DNA of 6,353 bases from Oceanospirillaceae bacterium UBA1126 (lineage in GTDB: Bacteria > Pseudomonadota > Gammaproteobacteria > Pseudomonadales > Balneatricaceae). Positions 1 to 5,744 of the stretch are shown here, in pieces. Position numbers and translations under genes: made by a program. The DNA is taken from NCBI GenBank assembly GCA_002312935.1, contig DCAT01000115.1, forward strand, positions 1 through 6,353, written 5' to 3'. Under the pieces are notes generated by a model, which saw only the letters and a program-made list of their open reading frames with translations, made no database searches and was not told the DNA's origin. Within the stretch, counting starts at the first letter, position 1; every line of letters starts with the position of its first letter.

Positions 1-480
1 AAATTCTGCAGTAACGGTAAAGTCTATTGAGTTAGCATCAGACACTAACCATTGTTTAACTGATATAAATACGCCGTAGAGAAAATAATTGGGTATTGTT
101 CCTGGTAAATAGCACAATACGTTGTCATTGAAGTCTGACGGCTGCCAAAGATTATTAAAGTATTTAGAGCAAAAAGCGATACATATGCCAGCGCTTAATT
201 CCAAAAGTACCATGGGCCAGAATACTTCATTTTTGTAGAGTATTAGCTGCCAACATATATGGCTTACAATAAGTGTAGAAACAACGCTTGGCCATTGCTT
301 TATGGGTGCGATACTAAGTGCGGTTGAAAAACAGACAACTACCCATGTTTGCTCTACAGGATTAACTAACATGCTTGTATAATGAGAATATACATTAACA
401 AAAGCCACGCACAGGAGCAGCCCAAGGTAGGAACATACCCTAAGGTGTCTAGCGATAAATGAAGGCGTTTGTTCGATCAT
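1..480 (-). CDS. Partial multi-pass membrane protein, MASE1-like sensory N-terminus (runs off the left edge)
   Basis: An uninterrupted frame of 160 codons starts at ATG 480-478 and reads to base 1 without a stop, so the C-terminus lies outside the window. Two in-frame stops lie just upstream (TAG and TAA within the 33 nt after fabV), so this is the first possible ATG. The protein begins MIEQTPSFIARHLRV and then has about five hydrophobic segments, at roughly residues 14-36, 46-61, 66-83, 88-106 and 120-141. The pattern resembles MASE1 membrane domains: 'PIKQWP' between segments 2 and 3, a 'WPMVLLELSAGICIAF' helix, then 'DFNDNVLCYLP' before the next helix. In that family such domains precede GGDEF, EAL or histidine-kinase output domains. 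No output domain is visible here, so the function is unassigned and MASE1 is a tentative match. It is co-directional with fabV and probably co-transcribed. A possible Shine-Dalgarno AAGGT is 15 nt from the ATG, which is long. Confidence 0.6.
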   Translation of the reverse strand, partial: MIEQTPSFIARHLRVCSYLGLLLCVAFVNVYSHYTSMLVNPVEQTWVVVCFSTALSIAPIKQWPSVVSTLIVSHICWQLILYKNEVFWPMVLLELSAGICIAFCSKYFNNLWQPSDFNDNVLCYLPGTIPNYFLYGVFISVKQWLVSDANSIDFTVTAEF

Positions 481-495
481 AATTAGAGCTTTTTT

Positions 496-530
496 ACCTT
501 ACTAGGGCATAAACTAAGCGCTAATAAGGT
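496..530 (-). promoter_or_regulatory. Stem-loop across the fabV stop codon, in the fabV-to-membrane-gene junction
   Basis: Arms at 530-521 and 505-496 (minus-strand reading ACCTTATTAG and CTAGTAAGGT) give a 10-bp stem with a 15-nt loop. The single non-Watson-Crick position (524/502) is a U-G wobble in leftward RNA but a C-A mismatch in rightward RNA, so the structure is favoured in the fabV transcript. The fabV stop (516-514) sits in the loop and the AAGGT that could serve the downstream gene sits in the 3' arm. It is followed by an A run, not a U run, so it is not an intrinsic terminator. Translational coupling is an inference; the AAGGT is distant from the ATG. Confidence 0.35.
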
Positions 531-1710
531 TAGTAATGGTGACTTCAGGGTTAACATCTGCTTCGTAATCTACGCCATCAATGCCAAAGCCAAATAGGCG
601 TAAAAATTCCTCCTTATAGCCTGCCATATCGCTGACCTCAAACAAGTTTTCATCATTGATTTTAGCCCAAATAGCTTCAACTTCTGCTTGCACATGGGGT
701 TTTAATTCTTTGTAATCAGCCCTTAAACGGCCGTCTTTATCTTGGTGTGGTTGAGTGCCGTACAAACTTTCACGAAAGAGTAAGTCAATTTGTTCAATGC
801 AGCCTTCATGAGTGCCTTCAGCCTTCATTACTTTAAACAATAACCCCAGATAAAGTGGCATGACTGGTATGGCTGCACTGGCCTGCGTTACCACGGCTTT
901 AAGCACAGAAACACGTGCATCACCGTCAATGGCGTTCATCTGCTTACGAATGCCAACCACCTTAAGGTCTAAGTCTTTTTTAGCTTGGCCAATAGTGCCA
1001 TCCCAGTAAATGTCGCGGGTTACTTTTTCGCCCACGTAAGTGAAGGCAGTTGTTTTACACCCATGAGCTAGAACTCCAGCATCGCTTAATGCGCTAATCC
1101 ACATTTGCCAATCTTCACCACCCATTACCGCTACAGTGTTATCAATTTCTTCTTGATTGGCTGCACCAATGGCAAACTCTTTAATAATGCCTTTATCGGT
1201 ATCTACACCTTGCTGAACGACGTCTTTACCAATGGGCTTTAACGTAGACATATGCACTGTACCTGTTTTAGGGTGCTGGCGGCGAGGAGACGCAAGGCTA
1301 TAAACCACTAAGTCAACTTGGCCTAAGTCTGCTTTTATGGTGTCTATGGTCGTTTGCTTGAGGGCATCAGAAAAAGCATCGCCATTAATACTTTTAGCAT
1401 AGAGGCCCTTGGCGTCTGCGGCTTTATGAAAAGCTGCAGAATTGTACCAACCGGCAGTGGCAGGTTTCTTTTCTGTGCCTTCTTTTTCAAAGAACAAACC
1501 TAGGGTATCTGCGTCGCTAGCAAAAGCCGCAGTAATACGTGATGCAAGCCCATAACCAGTAGAGGCGCCAATCACCAGTACCTTTTTTGGACCACTATCT
1601 AAAACGCCCCGTTGGGTGACATAGTCAATCTGGCTTTGTACATTGGCTTCGCAGCCAGCAGGGTGGGAAGTAATGCACATAAAGCCACGAACGCGAGGTT
1701 TGATAACCAT
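514..1710 (-). CDS. fabV: Enoyl-[acyl-carrier-protein] reductase FabV (trans-2-enoyl-CoA/ACP reductase)
   Basis: This 398-aa cytoplasmic enzyme carries out the last step of fatty-acid elongation, NAD(P)H-dependent reduction of trans-2-enoyl-ACP. The N-terminus MVIKPRVRGFMCITSHPAGC is the FabV signature. A Rossmann nucleotide-binding loop is at about residues 44-56 (VLVIGASTGYGLA), with an acidic residue after the second strand (E75 in FFEKEG), as in NADH-preferring members. The active-site pair is Y235 and K244 (Tyr-x8-Lys in YWDGTIGQAKK), the spacing that separates FabV from FabI (Tyr-x6-Lys). Length is typical and no key residue is missing. The start is supported by AGGA (1721-1718) seven nt before ATG 1710. 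FabV is known in Vibrio and Pseudomonas as a triclosan-tolerant isozyme; whether a FabI also exists in this genome cannot be seen. It is followed 33 nt downstream by a membrane-protein gene in the same direction. Confidence 0.97.
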   Translation of the reverse strand: MVIKPRVRGFMCITSHPAGCEANVQSQIDYVTQRGVLDSGPKKVLVIGASTGYGLASRITAAFASDADTLGLFFEKEGTEKKPATAGWYNSAAFHKAADAKGLYAKSINGDAFSDALKQTTIDTIKADLGQVDLVVYSLASPRRQHPKTGTVHMSTLKPIGKDVVQQGVDTDKGIIKEFAIGAANQEEIDNTVAVMGGEDWQMWISALSDAGVLAHGCKTTAFTYVGEKVTRDIYWDGTIGQAKKDLDLKVVGIRKQMNAIDGDARVSVLKAVVTQASAAIPVMPLYLGLLFKVMKAEGTHEGCIEQIDLLFRESLYGTQPHQDKDGRLRADYKELKPHVQAEVEAIWAKINDENLFEVSDMAGYKEEFLRLFGFGIDGVDYEADVNPEVTITNLISA

Positions 1711-1731
1711 GAAAGATTCCTATGTATTGGA

Positions 1732-1744
1732 GGCAAAATTTGCC
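1732..1744. repeat. 13-bp perfect palindrome in the fabV 5' untranslated region
   Basis: GGCAAAATTTGCC is a perfect odd-length palindrome with 6-bp arms. It lies between the probable fabV -10 (1770-1765) and the fabV Shine-Dalgarno, inside the predicted leader. This is a plausible operator position, but I do not recognise it as a FadR, FabR or PsrA site. Confidence 0.3.
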
Positions 1745-1764
1745 ATTTTATTAAACAGCTGAGC

Positions 1765-1793
1765 ATTATAGCCTGCCATGAGAGAATTATCTG
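1765..1793 (-). promoter_or_regulatory. Probable fabV promoter (perfect -10, weak -35)
   Basis: Read leftward, TATAAT is at 1770-1765 and the fabV start codon is about 55 nt downstream. With a 17-bp spacer the -35 position (1793-1788) reads CAGATA, a poor match, so activation or an alternative element may be needed. A second possible -10, GATAAT, lies about 20 bp upstream. The -10 is convincing; the exact -35 is not. Confidence 0.5.
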
Positions 1794-1830
1794 CCATTGC
1801 CGCTTTTGAAAAATTAACTCAATTTAATCA

Positions 1831-1858
1831 TTGACCTAAGATACCATTACCTTATAAT
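1831..1858 (+). promoter_or_regulatory. Sigma-70 promoter of tRNA-Val with GC-rich discriminator
   Basis: TTGACC (1831-1836) and TATAAT (1853-1858) are separated by 16 bp, near-consensus for the housekeeping sigma factor. The bases after the -10 read GTGCGC, a GC-rich discriminator typical of stable-RNA promoters under stringent (ppGpp/DksA) control. Initiation is expected near A1865, giving a leader of about 43 nt before the tRNA. Stringent control is inferred from known behaviour of such promoters. Confidence 0.75.
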
Positions 1859-1876
1859 GTGCGCACTGATTTAATA

Positions 1877-1891
1877 GCGGTCACACACCGC
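1877..1891 (+). other. Small hairpin in the tRNA-Val 5' leader
   Basis: GCGGT (1877-1881) and ACCGC (1887-1891) form a 5-bp stem with a 5-nt CACAC loop. It is followed by an AT-rich stretch with a T6 run just before the mature tRNA at 1908. It may shape RNase P or RNase E processing of the precursor; this is an inference from position only. Confidence 0.3.
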
Positions 1892-1907
1892 AGTTTATTA
1901 GTTTTTT

Positions 1908-1983
1908 GGGTGATTAGCTCAGTTGGGAGAGCATCTGCTTTACACGCAGAGGGTCGGCGGTTCGAACCCGTCATCACCCACCA
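1908..1983 (+). tRNA. tRNA-Val (anticodon UAC), CCA encoded
   Basis: A 76-nt cloverleaf. The acceptor arm GGGTGAT (1908-1914) pairs with ATCACCC (1973-1979), followed by discriminator A1980 and encoded CCA 1981-1983. The D arm is GCTC/GAGC. The anticodon stem TCTGC (1934-1938) pairs with GCAGA (1946-1950) around loop TTTACAC, placing anticodon TAC at 1941-1943. The T arm is GGCGG/CCGTC (one G-U pair) around loop TTCGAAC. From memory it matches Escherichia coli tRNA-Val(UAC) closely outside the anticodon stem. It is a single gene with its own promoter and terminator. No copy of its 3' end recurs in the window, so there is no sign of an integrated element at this tRNA. Confidence 0.97.
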
Positions 1984-1991
1984 TTATTGTT

Positions 1992-2029
1992 AAAAAAAGA
2001 CGGTCTACTTTGTAGAGCGTCTTTTTTTT
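1992..2029 (+). terminator. Rho-independent terminator after tRNA-Val, bidirectional by sequence
   Basis: The stem pairs GACG (1999-2002) with CGTC (2018-2021) and TCTAC (2004-2008) with GTAGA (2012-2016). There is one G-G mismatch (2003/2017) and a TTT triloop. It is flanked by A7 (1992-1998) and T8 (2022-2029), so it ends the rightward tRNA transcript and would also work for leftward transcription. It insulates the tRNA from the downstream operon. Confidence 0.88.
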
Positions 2030-2115
2030 GCTTAAAATTAACAAACGTTACTTTATCTAGGTTTATTTTGTGCCTTAATGTGGTTTTAAGGTTTGTTATG
2101 GCTTGAAGAACTTAC

Positions 2116-2136
2116 GTTTAACCTCATCGGTTTAAC
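2116..2136 (+). repeat. Short direct repeat GTTTAAC x2 upstream of the exported-protein operon
   Basis: GTTTAAC occurs at 2116-2122 and 2130-2136, a 14-bp step, about 145 bp before the first gene of the operon. The surrounding 2030-2279 stretch has no convincing -35/-10 pair. The repeat may be an activator site or chance. Confidence 0.25.
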
Positions 2137-2279
2137 TATGAAGATTCAGTGAATTAATCATGTGATTGGCTAAATAGCCTTGGCGCGCACCAGCTGAACT
2201 GTTAAGTTGGTTTTGAACTCATGCTGCACAAGAGATACCTCACACCTTTATGATCTGCATCTACCCTAATTACCTTGCT

Positions 2280-2768
2280 ATGCGTCTGCTGTTAGTGCTT
2301 TTGCTGTTGGTATCGTTTACCAGTTATGCAGGCCCGCCTAGCCAGTGCGACAAGCCCATGCACTCTGACCATATCATTTATGATTGTTATGGTGATTGGG
2401 CGGTACGCCATGTGTTTCAGCGTGGGGTGTTAAAGCATAAGTATTCCGATGCCACAACAGTGATGGATGTGGGATGGTTTGGTTCCACTGAATTTCAAAT
2501 TAACCGGCGCCAAGATGGCTCTATTTATTACATTATTCCAAGCCAAATTGATCGGGTAGAAATGACCATTGGTGGCCAAGTGTTTGTGGCTGAACAAGGG
2601 CCTAGTGCGGTGTTTTATGGCGCAATTACAGCCCCTATGTTAGTGGCTATCTCTCAAGCAGAGTCGTTAATAAATCTGCTCATTTACAGTGAGGGCCAAA
2701 CGATAGAAGCTTCTTTTTCTGCGACAGGCTCAAATGCCGCATTGCGCTGGATTGGCGCCATAGATTAG
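2280..2768 (+). CDS. Small exported (periplasmic) protein of unknown family, first gene of a two-component operon
   Basis: I do not recognise the family. From ATG 2280 the 162-aa product has a compact Sec signal peptide, MRLLLVLLLLVSFTSYA, with likely cleavage after A17 (SYA|GPP). The mature part has two cysteines (C23, C36) that could form a disulfide, then a region rich in alternating hydrophobic residues that looks mostly beta. The ending 'FSATGSNAALRWIGAID' faintly recalls the end of small secreted IalB/DUF1176-type domains, too weak for a call. There is no LPXTG-like sorting signal or lipobox. An in-frame ATG at 2250 would add ten residues (MICIYPNYLA) in front of the signal peptide. Neither start has a good Shine-Dalgarno; 2280 is chosen because it puts the Arg directly before the hydrophobic core. 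The stop is 15 nt before the response-regulator start, so this is probably one operon, suggesting an accessory role to the sensor kinase in the periplasm. Confidence 0.75.
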   Translation: MRLLLVLLLLVSFTSYAGPPSQCDKPMHSDHIIYDCYGDWAVRHVFQRGVLKHKYSDATTVMDVGWFGSTEFQINRRQDGSIYYIIPSQIDRVEMTIGGQVFVAEQGPSAVFYGAITAPMLVAISQAESLINLLIYSEGQTIEASFSATGSNAALRWIGAID

Positions 2769-2774
2769 TGACAC

Positions 2775-2778
2775 GGAG
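2775..2778 (+). promoter_or_regulatory. Ribosome binding site that fixes the response-regulator start
   Basis: GGAG lies five nt before ATG 2784. The upstream in-frame GTG at 2778 shares its first G with this site and so cannot use it, making ATG 2784 the better start. Confidence 0.65.
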
Positions 2779-2783
2779 TGGGT

Positions 2784-3503
2784 ATGAGCAAAAATGGAAC
2801 ACTTAAAAATGGCAGCATAGTCATTGTGGAAGATGATGATGATCAGCGGTCTAACTATAAAAACTTGCTTACCCGCCGTTTATACACGGTGCATGCGTTT
2901 GCTACTAAGGCTGAAGCACTGGATCACTTAAGCCGCCATAGGCCAGACCTACTTATTTTAGACATTATTTTAGGCAGTGATTATGATGGTGGCTTTGAAC
3001 TTTATAGTGAAGCTGTGCGCTTCCATGAAGGCCTGCCCGTATTATTTTTAACAGATCGTGATGGTGAGTTTGATAAGGTGTGGGGCTTAAAAATAGGGGC
3101 ATGGGACTACCAGTCGAAGCCCATTAGTATGGAGTTTTTAGCAGCCAAGGTAGCCACCTTAATGATGCTGGCTAACAATCAATCACGGCCAACCAGTGAT
3201 GCCAATACAGAAGTTGTACGGGGAGACCTTGTGTTAAATACCTTGTCTAGACATGTGGCATGGGCGGGTGAACCCGTGTTGAACCTTACGGTGACAGAGT
3301 TTAACATGTTGCATGCTTTGGTATTGCACCCGGGTAATGTGATTAGCTATGATCAGTTTGCTAAAGTCACCCACTCAACTGTGATTGAGAAGAATACCAT
3401 TAGTGCCCATATTAAAAACCTAAAAAGAAAGATTAAAGCGGCAGCACCTAGTTTCAATGGCATTGGTTCTGAGTATGGCCTTGGATACCGGTGGAAGGTT
3501 TAA
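2784..3503 (+). CDS. pdsR: OmpR/PhoB-family response regulator, PDS (dedicated sortase) type
   Basis: This 239-aa cytoplasmic DNA-binding regulator has a receiver domain at about residues 11-125. Visible features are the beta-1 acidic cluster IVIVEDDDD (E16/D17), phospho-acceptor D60 in LLILDIILG, T90 in FLTDRD, and K112-P113 in YQSKP. After a linker there is a winged-helix output domain at about residues 142-238, with the ending 'SEYGLGYRWKV' typical of OmpR-type regulators. The 'ILGSDYDGGFELY' and 'LFLTDRDGEFDKVWGLKIGAWDY' stretches resemble the 'proteobacterial dedicated sortase system' regulators. That assignment, and the symbol, come from memory without a search. It should be phosphorylated by the kinase whose GTG starts 3 nt after this stop; the kinase Shine-Dalgarno lies inside the last codons of this gene. 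No sortase gene is visible. Likely targets include the direct-repeat array at 5631-5690 (inference). Confidence 0.88.
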   Translation: MSKNGTLKNGSIVIVEDDDDQRSNYKNLLTRRLYTVHAFATKAEALDHLSRHRPDLLILDIILGSDYDGGFELYSEAVRFHEGLPVLFLTDRDGEFDKVWGLKIGAWDYQSKPISMEFLAAKVATLMMLANNQSRPTSDANTEVVRGDLVLNTLSRHVAWAGEPVLNLTVTEFNMLHALVLHPGNVISYDQFAKVTHSTVIEKNTISAHIKNLKRKIKAAAPSFNGIGSEYGLGYRWKV

Positions 3504-3506
3504 TTA

Positions 3507-5606
3507 GTGGTTGAATTACGCAGGCGTAAACGCAGTTTTAAATTCTCTTTACAAGTGCTTAGCTTATTTGTGGTAATGGGCGCTGTGCCTTGGCTTGGCT
3601 ATCAGTTTATCAGTGAAGCGAAGCAGTTTTTAGACTCAGGGCAATTGATCTCTCAAGAACAGTTTGGCCGATCTGTTGCAAATACCTTTTACAATAAAAA
3701 GAAAAGTCTTAGTTTGTCCTTAGCCGCAGGCGCACCCCTACCTAAAACGTATCTAGCCACCCCGATAACCGTTGACGGTTCTCAGCAAGATTGGCAAGAT
3801 CAAAGTTATCGAATGGCGTCTTTTCCGCAGCGACAATTTTATAATGGATTTGGTTTTTCTGTGGCAATAGGTGAGCGCAACGGCAGCCTTTATGGGCTTA
3901 TTGACGTAAGAGACATAGACCCTGATTTTGACACAGGCGTGATGAATGACTTTGACTCGAGAGACCACGTTAGGTTGGAATGGGTTAATCAGCGTGGCGA
4001 TATTGAACGGGTTGTATTAGTGCCACAACAAGGTGGGTTTGTGGCTATTTTTAGGGTAGGTGCCAATTGGCGCCGTGACACCATGGATCGCTTCCAAGCA
4101 GCACCCATAAGTGCGGTGATGATGCCCACACTTGAAGGCTATGCGGTTGAGATTGAAATAGCCAAAGCCAGCCTAAGCCAAAAGCAGCAGCTGCGTTTCT
4201 CTGTGTACAATGGTACTACTAAAAGTGGTATTTCTTCTATGGGTTCTTCAAAAGGCTTTCACAGCCTAAATACCAGCTCCTCAGCTGCTAATCGATTGCT
4301 TGAACAGTTAGCTAAATCGGTTAGTTATATAGCCTTATACGATGTGAATTTTCAGTTGAGAGCCCAGACACAGAATAAACCCCGCCCGTATGCAAAATTA
4401 CTTGAAACCACAGTGTGGGATGACATTGTTGGCCTGTTAGATGAGGCAATGATAGTGCTGTTACAACTGAGCATGGGCAATAATGGTGACGAATTGGAAA
4501 CCCAAGAAGAGCTGTTGCTTTTTGCTCAGCGTGGTGAATTAGCGCAGGCTCGCTGGTCTTCCCTGGGGGGCGGTGGGTTTTTAGCCACGGCGGCGCCGGT
4601 GTTATCAGATGACGGCTCGGTAATAGGTATCGTGCTGGTTAAGCAATCCACTGATCAAATATTAAAATTACAACTTAAATCTTTGCAGAATATTGTGCTG
4701 TTTAGTGTGGCTGGCATTCTGCTTATTTTCTCTATTATTTTCTTTTTGTTTTGGCGTTTGGCTTATCGTGTGCGTAAATTGCGCATAGAAACAGCCAATA
4801 TGGTCAATGATGAAGGGCGCTTAGTGGTAAGTAGAATTGTGGGCCAGGTAGACCGAGATGATTCTATAGGTGATTTAGCCCGCAGTTTTTCTGACGTGGT
4901 CACTAAACTTCACGAACAGCAATCTTTTATGTCCACCATGCCACGCACTTTAAGCCATGAGATTAAAAACCCGTTGAATGCAATCTCTACGTCGCTTGAG
5001 AATATATCTGATTACCCCCTTGATGAAGAAATTGAAGGCTACATTGATATTGCTAAACGTGGCCTGCACAAAATAGAGTCTATCTTGTCTAAGCTGTCTT
5101 CTGCTGCCAATCTTGAACAAGCATTAACCAATGACGAACTAGAACCTCTAGATGTTAATCACTTTCTTACCTTGTATTGTCAGCATCAACACCAAATGGC
5201 AGGGCCGGATGTGGTGATTGAATACGTGGGCACTAAAAAGGCGGCGGTGGTGATGGCGGTAGACTATCGTTTAGAGCAGGCATTGGATAAATTACTTGAT
5301 AATGCCAAGGATTTTCATCGCCAGGGTACTCCCATTATTGTTCGCTTAACTGCAGATAAATTTGACTGGTTTATAGACGTTGAAAATCAAGGCGAACCCA
5401 TTAACCTAGACGATGCAGACCAGCTATTTCAATCAATGGTAACCTCGCGCACACAAGCGTCTGCGGGTGGCGTCGGGCACTTTGGCCTTGGGCTTTATGT
5501 CGTGCAAACTATTGCTCAGTTCCATAAAGGCGCAGCACAAGTAGCCAATCTGCCCGATGGCTTGGGTGTTCGTTTTTCCATAAGGCTGCCCGCAAGCCTT
5601 ATCTAA
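3507..5606 (+). CDS. pdsS: Membrane sensor histidine kinase, PDS (dedicated sortase) type, with CBM9-like periplasmic sensor
   Basis: A 699-aa inner-membrane kinase. A basic N-terminus (RRRKR) is followed by TM1 at about 14-36 (ending in PWLGYQF). The periplasmic region covers about 37-394. Its first half (about 84-250) begins TPITVDGSQQDWQD, like family-9 carbohydrate-binding or DOMON-like sandwiches; its second half (about 260-390) looks like a PAS/Cache-type fold. TM2 is about 395-418, then a HAMP-like linker (about 419-475). HisKA has H484 in LSHEIKNPLN. In the ATPase domain the N box is DKLLDNA (N599 kept, the earlier Asn is K595). The G1 box is NQGEPI (N627, P631 in place of Asp and Gly), and G2 is GHFGLGLY (660-662). 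The GTG start has AAGG eight nt upstream, inside the regulator gene. Length and layout fit the PDS kinase family from memory. The partner is the regulator just upstream. The signal sensed is unknown; a carbohydrate or cell-surface ligand is an inference. Confidence 0.88.
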   Translation: MVELRRRKRSFKFSLQVLSLFVVMGAVPWLGYQFISEAKQFLDSGQLISQEQFGRSVANTFYNKKKSLSLSLAAGAPLPKTYLATPITVDGSQQDWQDQSYRMASFPQRQFYNGFGFSVAIGERNGSLYGLIDVRDIDPDFDTGVMNDFDSRDHVRLEWVNQRGDIERVVLVPQQGGFVAIFRVGANWRRDTMDRFQAAPISAVMMPTLEGYAVEIEIAKASLSQKQQLRFSVYNGTTKSGISSMGSSKGFHSLNTSSSAANRLLEQLAKSVSYIALYDVNFQLRAQTQNKPRPYAKLLETTVWDDIVGLLDEAMIVLLQLSMGNNGDELETQEELLLFAQRGELAQARWSSLGGGGFLATAAPVLSDDGSVIGIVLVKQSTDQILKLQLKSLQNIVLFSVAGILLIFSIIFFLFWRLAYRVRKLRIETANMVNDEGRLVVSRIVGQVDRDDSIGDLARSFSDVVTKLHEQQSFMSTMPRTLSHEIKNPLNAISTSLENISDYPLDEEIEGYIDIAKRGLHKIESILSKLSSAANLEQALTNDELEPLDVNHFLTLYCQHQHQMAGPDVVIEYVGTKKAAVVMAVDYRLEQALDKLLDNAKDFHRQGTPIIVRLTADKFDWFIDVENQGEPINLDDADQLFQSMVTSRTQASAGGVGHFGLGLYVVQTIAQFHKGAAQVANLPDGLGVRFSIRLPASLI

Positions 5607-5630
5607 TCGCTGTTCGTTAATTCTCTTTGA

Positions 5631-5690
5631 TCTTCATCATTTCTTCAGACTTATTCCTTACATCTTCAGGAAGTCTTCCATAGTTCCTCA
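5631..5690 (+). promoter_or_regulatory. Helically phased direct repeats (TCTTCA-like), candidate OmpR-type regulator site array
   Basis: Hexamers on one strand: TCTTCA at 5631, TCTTCA at 5642, weak TATTCC at 5652, TCTTCA at 5663, TCTTCC at 5674 and TCCTCA at 5685. Steps are 11, 10, 11, 11 and 11 bp, about one helical turn each. Hexamer-N5-hexamer at an 11-bp step is the arrangement bound by OmpR/PhoB-family dimers (PmrA and PhoB boxes are known examples). The array sits 55 nt before the downstream start codon at 5745. The whole gap 5607-5744 has no terminator-like hairpin with a T run and no strong -35/-10 pair, as expected of an activator-dependent promoter. The stretch is pyrimidine-rich, which raises the chance of coincidental matches. 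Confidence 0.45.
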
Positions 5691-5731
5691 TTGTTAAGTT
5701 GTTTAATGGTTGTCATACCAATACTAACAAC

Positions 5732-5737
5732 AAGGAG
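5732..5737 (+). promoter_or_regulatory. Strong Shine-Dalgarno fixing the start at 5745
   Basis: AAGGAG lies seven nt before ATG 5745. It rules out the longer in-frame start at 5691, which has no such site and would translate through the regulatory region. Confidence 0.85.
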
Positions 5738-5744
5738 CAGGACC

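Noticed and set aside
1612..1809. 65-aa plus-strand frame
   Set aside because: It lies antisense over the start of fabV and its promoter, with no ribosome binding site and no recognisable protein features.
1908..1983. tRNA gene as an attachment site for a mobile element
   Set aside because: No repeat of the tRNA 3' end, no integrase and no composition break are seen in the window.
2221..2253. Ten-residue leader-like frame (MLHKRYLTPL) whose TGA overlaps the ATG at 2250
   Set aside because: It has no ribosome binding site, no runs of regulatory codons and no attenuator hairpin; the ATGA overlap alone is expected by chance, and 2250 is probably not the true start.
3753..3968. 71-aa minus-strand frame
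   Set aside because: It is entirely antisense to the kinase gene, has no supporting start signals and reads as a composition shadow.
5647..5676. Possible terminator after the kinase gene (AGACTT...AAGTCT)
   Set aside because: The stem needs a three-base bulge, is weak and is not followed by a T run.
5691..5744. N-terminal extension MLSCLMVVIPILTTRSRT on the 99-aa gene
   Set aside because: There is no ribosome binding site before 5691, while AAGGAG sits seven nt before ATG 5745; the extension is translated regulatory DNA.
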